The notes under the pieces are model-generated. The model did no database searches and was not told the origin of the DNA. It saw nothing but the letters and a program-made list of their open reading frames with translations. A DNA stretch of 42,781 bases, from positions 1-42,781 of the forward strand of contig DALYJJ010000045.1 in assembly GCA_031969915.1 (NCBI GenBank), read 5' to 3'. This DNA comes from DALYJJ01 sp031969915. GTDB lineage: Bacteria > Acidobacteriota > Terriglobia > Bryobacterales > Bryobacteraceae. The position numbers and the translations under genes were made by a program. Below are positions 8,592 to 17,419 of this stretch, piece by piece; position 1 is the stretch's first letter; each line of letters starts with the position of its first letter.

Positions 8592-9665
8592 CTAGCCGTG
8601 GCGAATGACCAGCACGTCGCCGTCCTTCACCACGTACTCCTTGCCTTCCAGACGAAGAAGTCCTTTTTCCTTCAGGCCCGAATACCCGTTGAAGTCGACG
8701 AGCTGTTTCCAGTTCACCACCTCGGCCCGGATGAACTTCTTCTCGAAGTCCGAGTGAATCGCTCCCGCCGCCTTCACCGCCGTGCTGTTCTTGGGAATGG
8801 TCCAGGCCCGCACTTCCGTTTCGCCCGCCGTCAGGAAGCTCATCAGGCCGAGCAGCGAGTATGTCGCGTTGATCAACCGTTCCAACCCGCTGTCCGTCAG
8901 GCCGTAACTGGACAGAAACTCCTTCGCCTCCTCGGGGCCCATCTCGGCAAGCTCCGCCTCGATCTTGCCGCACACCGCCGTCACGCCCGTGTTCGCCTTC
9001 CCGCCCAGCGCGCTCTCGCGGTATCGCTGCTCCACCTCGTGCAGCTTGGCGGCGTCCTCCTCGCCCAGGTTCATGACATACAGCATCGGTTTCAGGGAAA
9101 GAAACTGAAAACCGCGAATGCGCTTCTCGTCCTCGTCTTCGAACTCGAGCGACCGCAGCGGCTGGTTGTTCTCCAGCGCCTCCTTGCAGCGCACCAGCAG
9201 GTCCATTTCCTTGTCCAACTCAGGAAGGCGCTGCTTCTTGCGGTCCTTCTCGACGCGCTCCATGCGCTTCTCCACCACGACGAGGTCGCTCAGGATCAAC
9301 TCCATGTCCACGTCTTCGGCATCGCGCAACGGGTCCACCGATCCCTTCTCGTGCGGCACCGAATCGCTTTCGAAGGTGCGCAACACGTGCGCCAGCGCGT
9401 CCACCACGCGCAGGCTCGCCAGGTAGCTCGGGTCGCGCAGCGCCTCCTTCGAAATGGCCGGGAAATCCAGGTACTCCACGGTCGCATGCGTTACCTTCGG
9501 CGGCTCGAAAATCTTCGCCAGCTCCGTCAGCCGCTGGTCCGGCACCTTCGCCACGCCTACGCGCGTCTCCATCGACCCCACCCGCGCGGCTTCGTGCACG
9601 CCGGTGAGAATCGTGAACAGTGAGGTCTTGCCCACCATCGGCAGGCCAATGATTGCAGTCTTCAT
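8592..9665 (-). CDS. ychF: Divergent YchF/OLA1-family P-loop GTPase
   Basis: The 357-residue protein matches YchF along its length: P-loop 'GLPMVGKTS' (7-15), an Asn-x-x-Glu nucleobase motif (N199-E202) instead of NKxD, which is the family hallmark, and a C-terminal TGS domain (about 274-355) with 'FLTAGETEVRAWTIP' and 'KDGDVLVIRHG'. YchF proteins bind ATP/GTP and associate with ribosomes. The switch II region is abnormal: where YchF has Asp-x-Ala-Gly-Leu-Val followed by a Gly-rich loop, this protein has 'DFPAISKEALRDPS' (67-80), so the invariant DxxG glycine is absent. It is probably a paralogue rather than the canonical housekeeping YchF. The gene begins 9 bases after the MoxR gene and is likely co-transcribed with it. 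Confidence 0.85.
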   Translation of the reverse strand: MKTAIIGLPMVGKTSLFTILTGVHEAARVGSMETRVGVAKVPDQRLTELAKIFEPPKVTHATVEYLDFPAISKEALRDPSYLASLRVVDALAHVLRTFESDSVPHEKGSVDPLRDAEDVDMELILSDLVVVEKRMERVEKDRKKQRLPELDKEMDLLVRCKEALENNQPLRSLEFEDEDEKRIRGFQFLSLKPMLYVMNLGEEDAAKLHEVEQRYRESALGGKANTGVTAVCGKIEAELAEMGPEEAKEFLSSYGLTDSGLERLINATYSLLGLMSFLTAGETEVRAWTIPKNSTAVKAAGAIHSDFEKKFIRAEVVNWKQLVDFNGYSGLKEKGLLRLEGKEYVVKDGDVLVIRHG

Positions 9666-9674
9666 GAGTGTGTT

Positions 9675-10652
9675 CTAAAGCGGTACGTCGATCAACGTGA
9701 GGATCTCTTGGATCAGGCGGTCGCCAAACTCGGCGAGCCGTGAGGAAAGCGCCACCCGGGTGTTGACCACCAGGCGGTGCGCGAACACCGGTGCGGCCAG
9801 GCGCTTGACATCGTCGGGAATCGCAAAGTCGCGGCCTTCCAGGAGCGCCAGCGCCTGCGTGGCCCGATAGAGCCCCTGCGCGCCGCGCGGGCTCACTCCC
9901 AGCGAGAGCGATTCGTGGGTGCGCGTCTTCTCGACAATCGCCAGCATGTACTCCACCAGCGAATCGTCCACCGCCACCCGCTCCACCTGGGCCTGCAAGC
10001 GGAGCAACTCTTCCGGCGAGAGCAGTGCGCCCGGCCCACCCTCGTGCATTCCCGCCCGCTGCCGCAGGATGTCGCGCTCGCTCTCCGCGTCCGGATACCC
10101 GATCCGCAATCGCATCAGGAACCGGTCCAACTGCGACTCCGGCAGCGGGTACGTCCCGTGATGCTCCACCGGATTCTGCGTCGCGATCACCATGAACGGC
10201 TGCGCCATGCGATAGGTGTGCGTGTCCAGCGTCACCTGCCGTTCGTTCATCGCTTCCAGCAGCGCGCTCTGCGTCTTCGGCGTGGCCCGGTTGATCTCGT
10301 CCGCCAACAGAAAATTAGTGAAAATCGGCCCCGGCTTGAATTCGAATTCCTGTTTCTGGGCGTTGTATATCGTCACGCCGAGCACGTCGGAAGGCAGCAT
10401 GTCGGAGGTGAACTGCAGCCGGTGGAAATCGCACCGCACGCTGCGCGCCAGCGCCTGCGCGAGCGTCGTCTTACCCACCCCCGGCACGTCCTCGATCAGC
10501 AGATGCCCCTTCGCTAAGAGGCACACCAACGATAACCGCACGACTTCCGCCTTACCGCGCAGAACCGTGCTCAGCGAATTCTCCAGATCGCTCAGCTTCG
10601 AGACGTCGGCCGGCGGGAGTTCGGAGATTTCCCGCGGCATCATACCCTTCAT
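9675..10652 (-). CDS. MoxR-family AAA+ ATPase
   Basis: This is a 325-residue AAA+ ATPase of the MoxR type, chaperone-like ATPases usually acting on von Willebrand factor A proteins. Walker A 'PGVGKTT' (57-63) and Walker B 'LLADEI' (115-120) are intact, with the MoxR-typical 'MNERQVTLD' and 'ATQNPVEHHGTYPLPESQLD' sensor region. MoxR genes normally precede DUF58 and vWA genes; here the next gene is a YchF-like GTPase only 9 bases away. The ATG at 10652 forms part of a TATCAT hexamer that could be the promoter -10, and GAAGG precedes a second ATG pair at 10643/10640, so the true start may be 3 or 4 codons downstream. It is divergent from the kinase gene. Confidence 0.9.
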   Translation of the reverse strand: MKGMMPREISELPPADVSKLSDLENSLSTVLRGKAEVVRLSLVCLLAKGHLLIEDVPGVGKTTLAQALARSVRCDFHRLQFTSDMLPSDVLGVTIYNAQKQEFEFKPGPIFTNFLLADEINRATPKTQSALLEAMNERQVTLDTHTYRMAQPFMVIATQNPVEHHGTYPLPESQLDRFLMRLRIGYPDAESERDILRQRAGMHEGGPGALLSPEELLRLQAQVERVAVDDSLVEYMLAIVEKTRTHESLSLGVSPRGAQGLYRATQALALLEGRDFAIPDDVKRLAAPVFAHRLVVNTRVALSSRLAEFGDRLIQEILTLIDVPL

Positions 10653-10674
10653 GATACCCGCAACTCGTCCGCGG

Positions 10675-10680
10675 TATGCT
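10675..10680 (+). promoter_or_regulatory. Possible -10 box (TATGCT) overlapping the annotated kinase start
   Basis: TATGCT at 10675-10680 contains the ATG at 10676 and lies 10 bases before an in-frame GTG at 10691 that follows GGAACC. This matches the -10-to-start spacing seen for several other genes here. If it is the -10, translation must begin at 10691. Confidence 0.35.
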
Positions 10681-13300
10681 GAACGGAACCGTGCCCACGC
10701 TCAAATCCGGCGATCGCCTCTCCCACTTTGAGGTTCTTCAAAAACTGGGCGAAGGCGGCATGGGCGTCGTCTACCAGGCGCGCGACGTGAACCTGGATCG
10801 CCTCGTCGCCCTGAAGGTTCTCTCCGAACAGGCCGCGTCCGACCCCGCGCGCCGTGCCCGGCTGATTCAGGAAGCCAAGTCCGCCTCCGCCCTCAACCAC
10901 CCGCACATCGTTACCATCCATGAGATCGATACCGCCGGCGACGTCACCTTCATCGCCATGGAGCACATCGACGGGCGCCCGCTTGATCAACTCATCCCCC
11001 AGCGGGGCATGCGCTTCCCCGAGGTGTTGAAGCTCGGCGTGCAGATCGCGCACGGCCTGGCCGCGGCCCACGCCGCCGGTCTGATCCACCGCGACGTCAA
11101 GCCGGCCAACATCATGGTGAGCGAGAACGGCGTCGCCAAGGTCCTCGACTTCGGACTCGCCAAGCCTTCGGCGGCAGCAACCGCCGCCACCGCCACGCTC
11201 ACCTTCGCGCAGCCGATCACCAAGGAAGGCGCGGTTACCGGCACGGCCGCCTACATGTCGCCGGAACAGGCCGAAGCAAAGGTCCTCGACCGGCGCTCTG
11301 ACATCTTTTCCCTGGGTATCGTCTTATACGAAATGCTCTCCGGACGGCGCCCCTTCGAAGGCGACTCCGCCGCGTCCACCATGGCTGCGATTATCCGCGA
11401 CGAGCCCAAGCCGCTGCGTCAGGCAGCGGAGTCCATTCCGGCGGAACTCGAACGAATCGTCCTCCGTTGCCTGAAGAAGGACCCGTCCCGGCGCTTCCAG
11501 CACGCCGATGATCTCGCCGTCGCACTGGCGGAGCTGAAGGAGGAGTCGGATTCGAATACGCTGGCCGCGATCCCCGCCGTCCAGCCTGCCGCACGACGCC
11601 GCTGGCCCGCCGCCGCGGCCGCGCTCCTCCTCCTCCTGGTTGCCGCCGGCGCCGCCTGGCAGTGGTCGCGCACCCGCCAGCCTCGTGCGAAACCTCGGGT
11701 CGTACAAGTCACCAACTTCGCCGGCATCGAGTCCTACCCTGCCTTCTCACCGGACGGCAGGCAAGTCGCCTACGCCGGCGGTGACGGACCAGTCCAGGGA
11801 TCCGACATCTACGTGGCTCTGTTAGGCGATGCCACGCCCCTCCGTCTGACCAGCGACCCCGCTCCGGAGACCTGGCCCGCCTGGTCCCCCGATGGCCGCC
11901 AGGTCGCGTTTCGCCGCGCCGGAGAGACGCCTGGCATCTACACCGTTCCGGCCCTGGGCGGCCCCGCGCGTCTGGTCGCCTCGTTCATCACCAACGGCCC
12001 GCACTCGTGGTCGCCGAAAGGCGACTGGATCGCACTCGCAGCCACCACGGCCGCCGGGCAGGTTCCCGGACTCTACCTCGCCCCCGCGCAGGGCGGAGCC
12101 CCTCGGCGGCTCCCGCTGCCGGAAGACCAGGTGCGCCGGCTGTCAGGCGCCGTGTTCTCCCCCGATGGACGGTCCATCGCCTTCGTCGTCAGCCGCGGCG
12201 TCGTGATCAACGCGATCTACATCCAGAACCTCACCGGGGACTATGAGGCCTCCGGAGCGCCGCGTCTCGTGGCCCAACCCAATCATGCGGTTCAGGGCAT
12301 CGCCTGGACCGCGGGCCAGGACGCCCTCGTGTACGCCGGCGGCATGGGAAACTCACGGCTGTGGAAGGTCGCCGCGGACGGCAAGGCGCCTCCTGAGGTG
12401 ATTGAACTCGCCGGCCTGCGCGCTCTGTATCCCACCCTTTCCCGCGATGGTCTCCGGCTCCTGTACTCGTACTCCCTGCAAGATGTCGATATCGTCCGGC
12501 TTCCGGAAGCGGAAGCCCCTTCGCCGCAAGTCGCTTCCACTTCCATCGAGATGAGCCCCTCCCTTTCTCCCGACGGCGCTCGCATCGCGTTCAGTTCCAC
12601 TCGCAGCGGAGACCCGGAAGTCTGGGTGGCCGATGCCGACGGCGCTAACGCCGTGCAAGTGACCAACAAAGTCGGCGTCTATCAGGGCTCGCCGAGCTGG
12701 TCGCCGGATGGCCGCTCCCTTGCCTTTGACTCGCAGCGCCGCGATGGTCTGTGGGACATCTATGTGACCGGCCTCAGCGGCGGCGTCCCCCGCAAGGTAG
12801 CCGAACCCGGCTACGCACCCAGTTGGTCGCGCGATGGGAAGTGGATCTACTTCGGCTCCAACCGCACCGGCCGCGATGAGATCTGGCGTGTTGCCGCCGG
12901 CGGAGCATCCTCACCCGAGCGCCTTACATCCGCAGGCGGCGCCGTCCCGGTCGAGTCACTCGATGGCCAGACTCTCTACTATGTCCGCCGGGCCGTGGCC
13001 GGAGTGCCGCTGCTCGCCAAGAAGCTCCCCGACGGACCCGAGCACGAAGTTGCCCCGCATGCGACACGAGCCTTCGCCGTCACGGCCCAGGGCATCTACT
13101 TCATGTCCGCCAAGCCCGGGAACCCGGTCGATTCCCTGTGCTTTTACGACTACGCCAAGGGAGCCGTCCGGACCGTTCGTCGCCTGGAAGGCGCGAGCCC
13201 GTTCGGTCTGGCCGCCAGCCCTGACGGAAAGACTCTCCTCGCCGCCCTCGCCCTTCGCCGCGGCGCGGATCTCATGATGATCGAGAACTTCGAGCCCTAA
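10676..13300 (+). CDS. Transmembrane Ser/Thr protein kinase with TolB-like WD40 propeller
   Basis: The 874-residue protein has a cytoplasmic Hanks-type kinase domain (about 18-285): Gly-loop 'LGEGGMGVVY' (24-33), catalytic Lys47, 'HRDVKPANIM' (D140, N145), DFG (D158-G160) and 'GTAAYMSPEQA'. One transmembrane helix (about 311-328) follows, then an extracytoplasmic part of about 540 residues containing repeated PD40/TolB-type blades such as 'YPAFSPDGRQVAYAGG', 'WPAWSPDGRQVAFRRAG' and 'SPSWSPDGRSLAFDSQ', predicted to fold as beta-propellers. This kinase-propeller fusion is common in Acidobacteria and probably couples a periplasmic signal to phosphorylation; no substrate is indicated. The start may be the GTG at 10691 rather than this ATG. 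Confidence 0.93.
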   Translation: MLNGTVPTLKSGDRLSHFEVLQKLGEGGMGVVYQARDVNLDRLVALKVLSEQAASDPARRARLIQEAKSASALNHPHIVTIHEIDTAGDVTFIAMEHIDGRPLDQLIPQRGMRFPEVLKLGVQIAHGLAAAHAAGLIHRDVKPANIMVSENGVAKVLDFGLAKPSAAATAATATLTFAQPITKEGAVTGTAAYMSPEQAEAKVLDRRSDIFSLGIVLYEMLSGRRPFEGDSAASTMAAIIRDEPKPLRQAAESIPAELERIVLRCLKKDPSRRFQHADDLAVALAELKEESDSNTLAAIPAVQPAARRRWPAAAAALLLLLVAAGAAWQWSRTRQPRAKPRVVQVTNFAGIESYPAFSPDGRQVAYAGGDGPVQGSDIYVALLGDATPLRLTSDPAPETWPAWSPDGRQVAFRRAGETPGIYTVPALGGPARLVASFITNGPHSWSPKGDWIALAATTAAGQVPGLYLAPAQGGAPRRLPLPEDQVRRLSGAVFSPDGRSIAFVVSRGVVINAIYIQNLTGDYEASGAPRLVAQPNHAVQGIAWTAGQDALVYAGGMGNSRLWKVAADGKAPPEVIELAGLRALYPTLSRDGLRLLYSYSLQDVDIVRLPEAEAPSPQVASTSIEMSPSLSPDGARIAFSSTRSGDPEVWVADADGANAVQVTNKVGVYQGSPSWSPDGRSLAFDSQRRDGLWDIYVTGLSGGVPRKVAEPGYAPSWSRDGKWIYFGSNRTGRDEIWRVAAGGASSPERLTSAGGAVPVESLDGQTLYYVRRAVAGVPLLAKKLPDGPEHEVAPHATRAFAVTAQGIYFMSAKPGNPVDSLCFYDYAKGAVRTVRRLEGASPFGLAASPDGKTLLAALALRRGADLMMIENFEP

Positions 13301-13335
13301 CGCTGCGTAGCCGGCCCGGTCAGGGAACGGGCTCG
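13291..13335. terminator. Inverted repeat across the convergent gene ends
   Basis: CGAGCCC (13291-13297) and GGGCTCG (13329-13335) form a perfect 7-bp inverted repeat spanning the end of the kinase gene and the end of the convergent TolB-like gene. There is no T-run, so a terminator role is only suggested by position. Confidence 0.3.
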
Positions 13336-14789
13336 TATACGACGAAGGCGAATCTCCTGGAATCGGGAGACCAGGAGTTGACGTTGATCGTTCCCTGGCC
13401 GCCATAGATGGTCGCAAGCGTGGTGACCGGCGCTTCCTTCACCGTGCCGCCCCGGGGCGCCGCGCGCAGCCGGAGTTGGACGCCGGGCATGCGGTCATTG
13501 TGGCCCTTGGTGCCGGCGGGGAAGCTGAGGAAGACCATCGTTTTGCCGTCGGGAGATAGGTGGGGAAACCAGTCCTCGAGGGGATCGTTCGTGACTTGCT
13601 GGGCCAGCTTGTCGCCCGGGCCCGCGCCGGCGGCGGGCATGCGCCAGACATTCCAGGCGCCGCCCCGATCCGAATTGAAGTAGATCCACTTGCCGTCGGG
13701 CGAGTATTCGGGCCCGTCGTCGTAAGCTCCCGCCGAGGTCAGTTGCTCTTCGGTTCCGTCGCCCGTGGCGGGCGCCCGGTAGATCTCGTACTTGCCGTTG
13801 CGCAGGCCTACAAATAGTAAGTGCCGGGCATCGGGAGACCAGCCGTGGAAGTAACTAGGCGCCTTGGGGGTAATGAGCTTTACGTTCTTTCCGTCCGCGG
13901 TAGCCGTAAACACCTGCGACTGCCGGGACTGCGGCGTGGAGGCCGAGAAAGCGAGCAGTTTGCCGTCGCGCGTCAGGTCGTGGTCGTTGTTGCAACGATA
14001 AGTGCCGCCCTCCAACTCCACCTGTTGCAGGGCGGGGCCGGCCAGCGGCACGCGGTATAAGTTGCCGTTCGTGTTGACGAGTAAGTACTGGCCGTCGCGC
14101 GACCAGTTCGGAGCCTCGATCACCCCGTCTCCCGTGAAGATCACCTTCGACTGGCGCGCGGCCACATCGAAGATGGTGATCTTACTGCGAAATCGCGGCT
14201 GCGCCGGCGCCGGCGCGGGCTGGTTTTCCAGACGCACGTCGGAGAAGACGGCCGTCTCGGTCACTTCGGCGTTGTGGGAGGACACGCCGAGGCCGACATA
14301 CACGGGATCGCGGAGATCGAGCGTGATGGGACCGGTGGCGGTGCCGCCGGCGAACACGGTGATCCGGTTGCCGCGCCGCTCGATCCGGAGACGCTCGGGA
14401 GCTTTCAGCGGCGAACGCAGTTCCTCGGTGAGGCCGCCCGCCGCGGCGCGATACTGAAGCGCGGTCAGGCCGTCGCCGTGCAACGCGATATCGGCGTAGG
14501 CGGCGCCGGGCGTCAAGTCCTGGCGGACCATCAATACCGCCTTGCGGTGCGGATCGACGCCCGCGCCTTCGAAGCGGACGTTCGCGGTGAGCGCGAAATC
14601 GCCGGTGAGCCGTCGGGCGAGGAAGCGAAACGCGTCCACCGCTCCCCAGATGTTGGCGCCTCCGCCGGTGATGCGGTACTCCATCCGCGTTGCGTCGTGT
14701 GAGGCGGCGCCGGGCTTGGGGTTGGCGCCGATATCCGTGTTTACGTCGAAGAGGCCGATCGCGGCCGCCGCCACCTGTAAGAGAAGCAT
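13320..14789 (-). CDS. Exported TolB-like (PD40) propeller protein with N-terminal lectin-like domain
   Basis: The 489-residue protein has a short hydrophobic N-terminus (MLLLQVAAAAIGLFD), a region of about 170 residues resembling DUF1349-type concanavalin-like folds ('FALTANVRFEGAGVDPHRKA', 'LRIERRGNRITVFAGG'), then six PD40 blades ('APNWSRDGQYLL', 'LTRDGKLLAFSAS', 'GWSPDARHLLF', 'EYSPDGKWIYFNSDRGG', 'HLSPDGKTMVFLSF', 'SWSPDSRRFAFVV'). Relatives are often labelled TolB or biopolymer transporter, but a Tol-Pal role is unlikely outside a tol operon. TAAGAT lies 7 bases before the ATG, suggesting a leaderless transcript. It is convergent with the propeller kinase and shares its repeat type. Confidence 0.85.
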   Translation of the reverse strand: MLLLQVAAAAIGLFDVNTDIGANPKPGAASHDATRMEYRITGGGANIWGAVDAFRFLARRLTGDFALTANVRFEGAGVDPHRKAVLMVRQDLTPGAAYADIALHGDGLTALQYRAAAGGLTEELRSPLKAPERLRIERRGNRITVFAGGTATGPITLDLRDPVYVGLGVSSHNAEVTETAVFSDVRLENQPAPAPAQPRFRSKITIFDVAARQSKVIFTGDGVIEAPNWSRDGQYLLVNTNGNLYRVPLAGPALQQVELEGGTYRCNNDHDLTRDGKLLAFSASTPQSRQSQVFTATADGKNVKLITPKAPSYFHGWSPDARHLLFVGLRNGKYEIYRAPATGDGTEEQLTSAGAYDDGPEYSPDGKWIYFNSDRGGAWNVWRMPAAGAGPGDKLAQQVTNDPLEDWFPHLSPDGKTMVFLSFPAGTKGHNDRMPGVQLRLRAAPRGGTVKEAPVTTLATIYGGQGTINVNSWSPDSRRFAFVVYEPVP

Positions 14790-14838
14790 CGGCCCTATCT
14801 TACTCCCGCCATCCGGCTCCCGCGATCCGGCTCCCGCG

Positions 14839-15933
14839 CTATCGGCCGCGCCGGCTCAGCCAGACCGCGTTCGGCGCACCCGAGCGCGCGGCGGCGATGT
14901 CCGGAAGGCCGTCGCCGTTCAGGTCGCTGAAGGCCATTCCGTACACCGTTCCTTTCCCATCGTTCCAGGAAGCCTCGCGAAAGGCCTCCCCTTTGCCCGC
15001 GTTGTAGTAGATGGCGCCCGGGAGTTCCACGAAGCCGATCACGATATCGAGCGCGCGGTCGCCGTCCAGATCGGCGAGGGCGAGAGCATAGGGGACCCGT
15101 TCCGCGCCGGGCAGGCGCACCGGTGCGGCGAACCGGCGGCCGCCCACGTTCAGGACGATGAACGCGGCCTTCGCCCGTTCGTCGATGTAAGCGAGGTCGA
15201 GCTGCTTGTCGCCGTTGAGGTCGCCCGCGGCGGCGATCCGGATGGCGGCGTTGGCCGCTCCGGCGTGTGTGTTCACCGGGAAGCGGCCCTTCCCGTCGTT
15301 CCACAGCACGGCGCCCTGGCCGCCTTCGCGGTGCGGCACGAAGAGGTCGATCGCGCCGTCGCCGTCGAAATCCGCCGCGGCGATCGAAGTTGCCGACTGC
15401 GAAGGGATCGGGTCGCAGGCCGGAAACCCGCCCGAGCGGTCGTTCCAGCAGACAAAGCTGGGCACGGCGCGATCGCCGCCGCGATTGGCGGCGGCAATGT
15501 CGGGGAACCCGTCGTTGTTGAGGTCGGCGAGCGTGACGTAGCGGGTGACCCAACCGGGTTCGCCGAAGGTGGAAGCGGGCGTGAAGCGGCCGCGGCCGTC
15601 ATTCTTGTAGACCAGCTTGCGGTCGGGTGCGTCGTTGCTGACGACAATGTCGAGATCGCCGTCGCGGTCGATGTCGGCAAGCGCGGTGGAGTAGGTGCGG
15701 TCGGGCGTGGCGGAGAGGTTGGAGGCGGTGTAGCCGCCCTTTCCATCGTTCAGCAGAACACGGTTGTGGAGCGGCTTATGGCGCCCCTTGGCGAGTACGA
15801 TGTCCACCCGCCCGTCGTTGTTCAGATCGCCCATGCTGAGGCCGGCGGAGTCCTCGCTTGTGGTTTCCAGCAGCAGCGGGGTATCGAAGGAAGCGAGCGC
15901 GAAAATCGGAAGCACCCAGAGCAGGCGGCGCAT
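14839..15933 (-). CDS. Exported FG-GAP/VCBS repeat protein
   Basis: The 364-residue protein carries a signal peptide (MRRLLWVLPIFALAS) and about seven repeats with Asp-rich calcium-binding loops of the form D-x-N/D-x-D-G ('DLNNDGRVDIVLAKG', 'DIDRDGDLDIVVSND', 'DFDGDGAIDLFVPH', 'DLDGDRALDIVIGF', 'DLNGDGLPDIAAARSG'). These are integrin-alpha-like FG-GAP blades expected to form a seven-bladed propeller stabilised by calcium. It is probably periplasmic or surface-located; the partner is unknown. TACCCT ends 7 bases before the ATG, consistent with a leaderless start, in a promoter region shared with the divergent FmdB-like gene. Confidence 0.85.
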   Translation of the reverse strand: MRRLLWVLPIFALASFDTPLLLETTSEDSAGLSMGDLNNDGRVDIVLAKGRHKPLHNRVLLNDGKGGYTASNLSATPDRTYSTALADIDRDGDLDIVVSNDAPDRKLVYKNDGRGRFTPASTFGEPGWVTRYVTLADLNNDGFPDIAAANRGGDRAVPSFVCWNDRSGGFPACDPIPSQSATSIAAADFDGDGAIDLFVPHREGGQGAVLWNDGKGRFPVNTHAGAANAAIRIAAAGDLNGDKQLDLAYIDERAKAAFIVLNVGGRRFAAPVRLPGAERVPYALALADLDGDRALDIVIGFVELPGAIYYNAGKGEAFREASWNDGKGTVYGMAFSDLNGDGLPDIAAARSGAPNAVWLSRRGR

Positions 15934-15963
15934 GAAGGCCAGGGTACACGATAAGCTGTTTAC

Positions 15964-16143
15964 ATGCCCATGTACGAGTATCGCTGCGGCGAGTGCGGGG
16001 AGCCGTTCGAGCGGCTGCGGCGGTGGAGCGATGCCGACTCCGAGATCGAGTGTCCACGGTGCGGAGCGCGGCGGGCGGAGCGCCAGTTGTCCTGTTTTGC
16101 CACGGCCGGGTGCGGCGCGGGCGGCAACGGCCGGTTCACCTGA
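15964..16143 (+). CDS. FmdB-type small zinc-ribbon protein
   Basis: This 59-residue protein begins MPMYEYRCGECGEPFERLRR, the standard opening of the FmdB putative regulatory family, with two CxxC knuckles (CGEC at 8-11 and CPRC at 31-34) that should bind one zinc ion, followed by a short Gly/Cys tail (CGAGG). The family's function is poorly defined; it has been linked to regulation of formamidase/amidase genes. TAAGCT lies 6 bases before the ATG, which suggests a leaderless mRNA. It lies 30 bases from the divergent FG-GAP gene and 55 bases before the ankyrin gene. Confidence 0.8.
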   Translation: MPMYEYRCGECGEPFERLRRWSDADSEIECPRCGARRAERQLSCFATAGCGAGGNGRFT

Positions 16144-16198
16144 GCGCGCTAGAGTGAGGGCGGCCCGGGTGGCCGCTCGGGAGTGGGCAGGTTCTCAT

Positions 16199-17419
16199 AT
16201 GCTTCGCGTAGCGTTGTTGCTGGCGGCGGCGGCCTCGGCCGCGGCGACCGATTTGCATCACGCGGCCCGGGCGGGCGACCTGGAACGTGTGAAAGCATTG
16301 CTGGCCAGCGGTGTGGACGTGAACCAGCGGGACGTGCTGGGCGGTACGGCGCTGCACGACGCCGCCTGGAGCGGAGAACGCGCAATCGTCGAATACCTGA
16401 TCGCCCGCGGCGCCGACGTGGGAGCCAAGCACTCTGAAGCCGGTTCGACGCCGCTGCACTATGCTGTGATCACCAACCACGTGGAGATCGTCACCCTGCT
16501 GCTCGAGCGCGGCGCGGATATCGACGCGCGGTACCGGTCCGGGAGTTCCGCATTGCACCTGGCGGCAAACCGCGGCTATCGTCCGATGGTGGAACTGCTG
16601 CTGGCGCGCGGCGCCAGTGTGCACGTCAAGGACGCGGCGGGAGGCACACCGCTCGACGAAGCCGCCTGGAAAGGACACGCGGAGATCGTGAAGCTGCTGA
16701 TTTCCCGTGGGGCGTCCGTGCAGGTCCGGAACCAGGACTCCGGGGAGACGCCGCTCCATGAGGCGGCGGTGAAAGGACATCCGGAGGTGGTGGCGATTCT
16801 GCTCGACGCCGGGGCGGACCCGAACGCGCGCGACAACTCCGGCGCCACGCCGCTCGACGAGGCTCTTCGGTACCGGCACAATGCGGTGGTCGACATTCTG
16901 ATGAAGCGGGGCGCGAAGCTGGAGGGGCCCCGCAACTCCGGGCTGCGGCAACTGCACGAGGCGGTGATGCGCGGGAACCTGGACACGGTGGCGCTGCTGC
17001 TCGATCGGGGCGCGGACGCGAATGCGCGCTCGGAGGCGGGTTCGACGCTGCTTCACGACGCGGCCTTGAAGGGGCACCGGGAGATCGTTGCCCTGCTGTT
17101 GGCGAAAGGCGCCAAAGCGGACGTTCGCAATGCCTCCGGGGCCACGCCTCTGCACGACGCGGCGCTGGGCGGCAACGAAGGTGTCTGTACGCTGCTGCTG
17201 GATGCCGGGGCGGACCTGGAGGCGCGGGACACGGAGGGCGGAGCGACGCCCGTCCACCAGGCGGCGTCCTGGGGGCGGTTGGGCGTGGTGAAGCTGCTGG
17301 CGGCCCGGGGGGCGCGTTTGGACGCCCGGAACAAGGCGGGTAAGAGCGTTCTGGCAGCGGCGGGTGAGAATGGCCAGATGGAAGTCGTTGAGTTCTTGAA
17401 GGCGAGCGGGGCCCGGTAG
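16199..17419 (+). CDS. Exported ankyrin-repeat protein
   Basis: The 406-residue protein starts MLRVALLLAAAASAAATDLH, a signal peptide, followed without interruption by 12 ankyrin repeats (typical unit 'TPLHEAAVKGHPEVVAILLD' followed by 'AGADPNARD'). The last repeat ends at the C-terminus, so there is no other domain. Ankyrin stacks bind proteins; with an export signal this one should act in the periplasm or outside the cell. An open frame continues upstream to 15764 but crosses the FmdB gene, so the ATG at 16199 (preceded by GGCAGG) was chosen because the signal peptide begins there. The binding partner is not known. Confidence 0.88.
   Translation: MLRVALLLAAAASAAATDLHHAARAGDLERVKALLASGVDVNQRDVLGGTALHDAAWSGERAIVEYLIARGADVGAKHSEAGSTPLHYAVITNHVEIVTLLLERGADIDARYRSGSSALHLAANRGYRPMVELLLARGASVHVKDAAGGTPLDEAAWKGHAEIVKLLISRGASVQVRNQDSGETPLHEAAVKGHPEVVAILLDAGADPNARDNSGATPLDEALRYRHNAVVDILMKRGAKLEGPRNSGLRQLHEAVMRGNLDTVALLLDRGADANARSEAGSTLLHDAALKGHREIVALLLAKGAKADVRNASGATPLHDAALGGNEGVCTLLLDAGADLEARDTEGGATPVHQAASWGRLGVVKLLAARGARLDARNKAGKSVLAAAGENGQMEVVEFLKASGAR

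Noticed and set aside
14542..15954. Plus-strand open frame (470 residues) opposite the FG-GAP gene
   Set aside because: Antisense of Asp/Gly-rich repeats; no signal peptide, motif or ribosome-binding site, while the minus-strand frame has clear FG-GAP loops.
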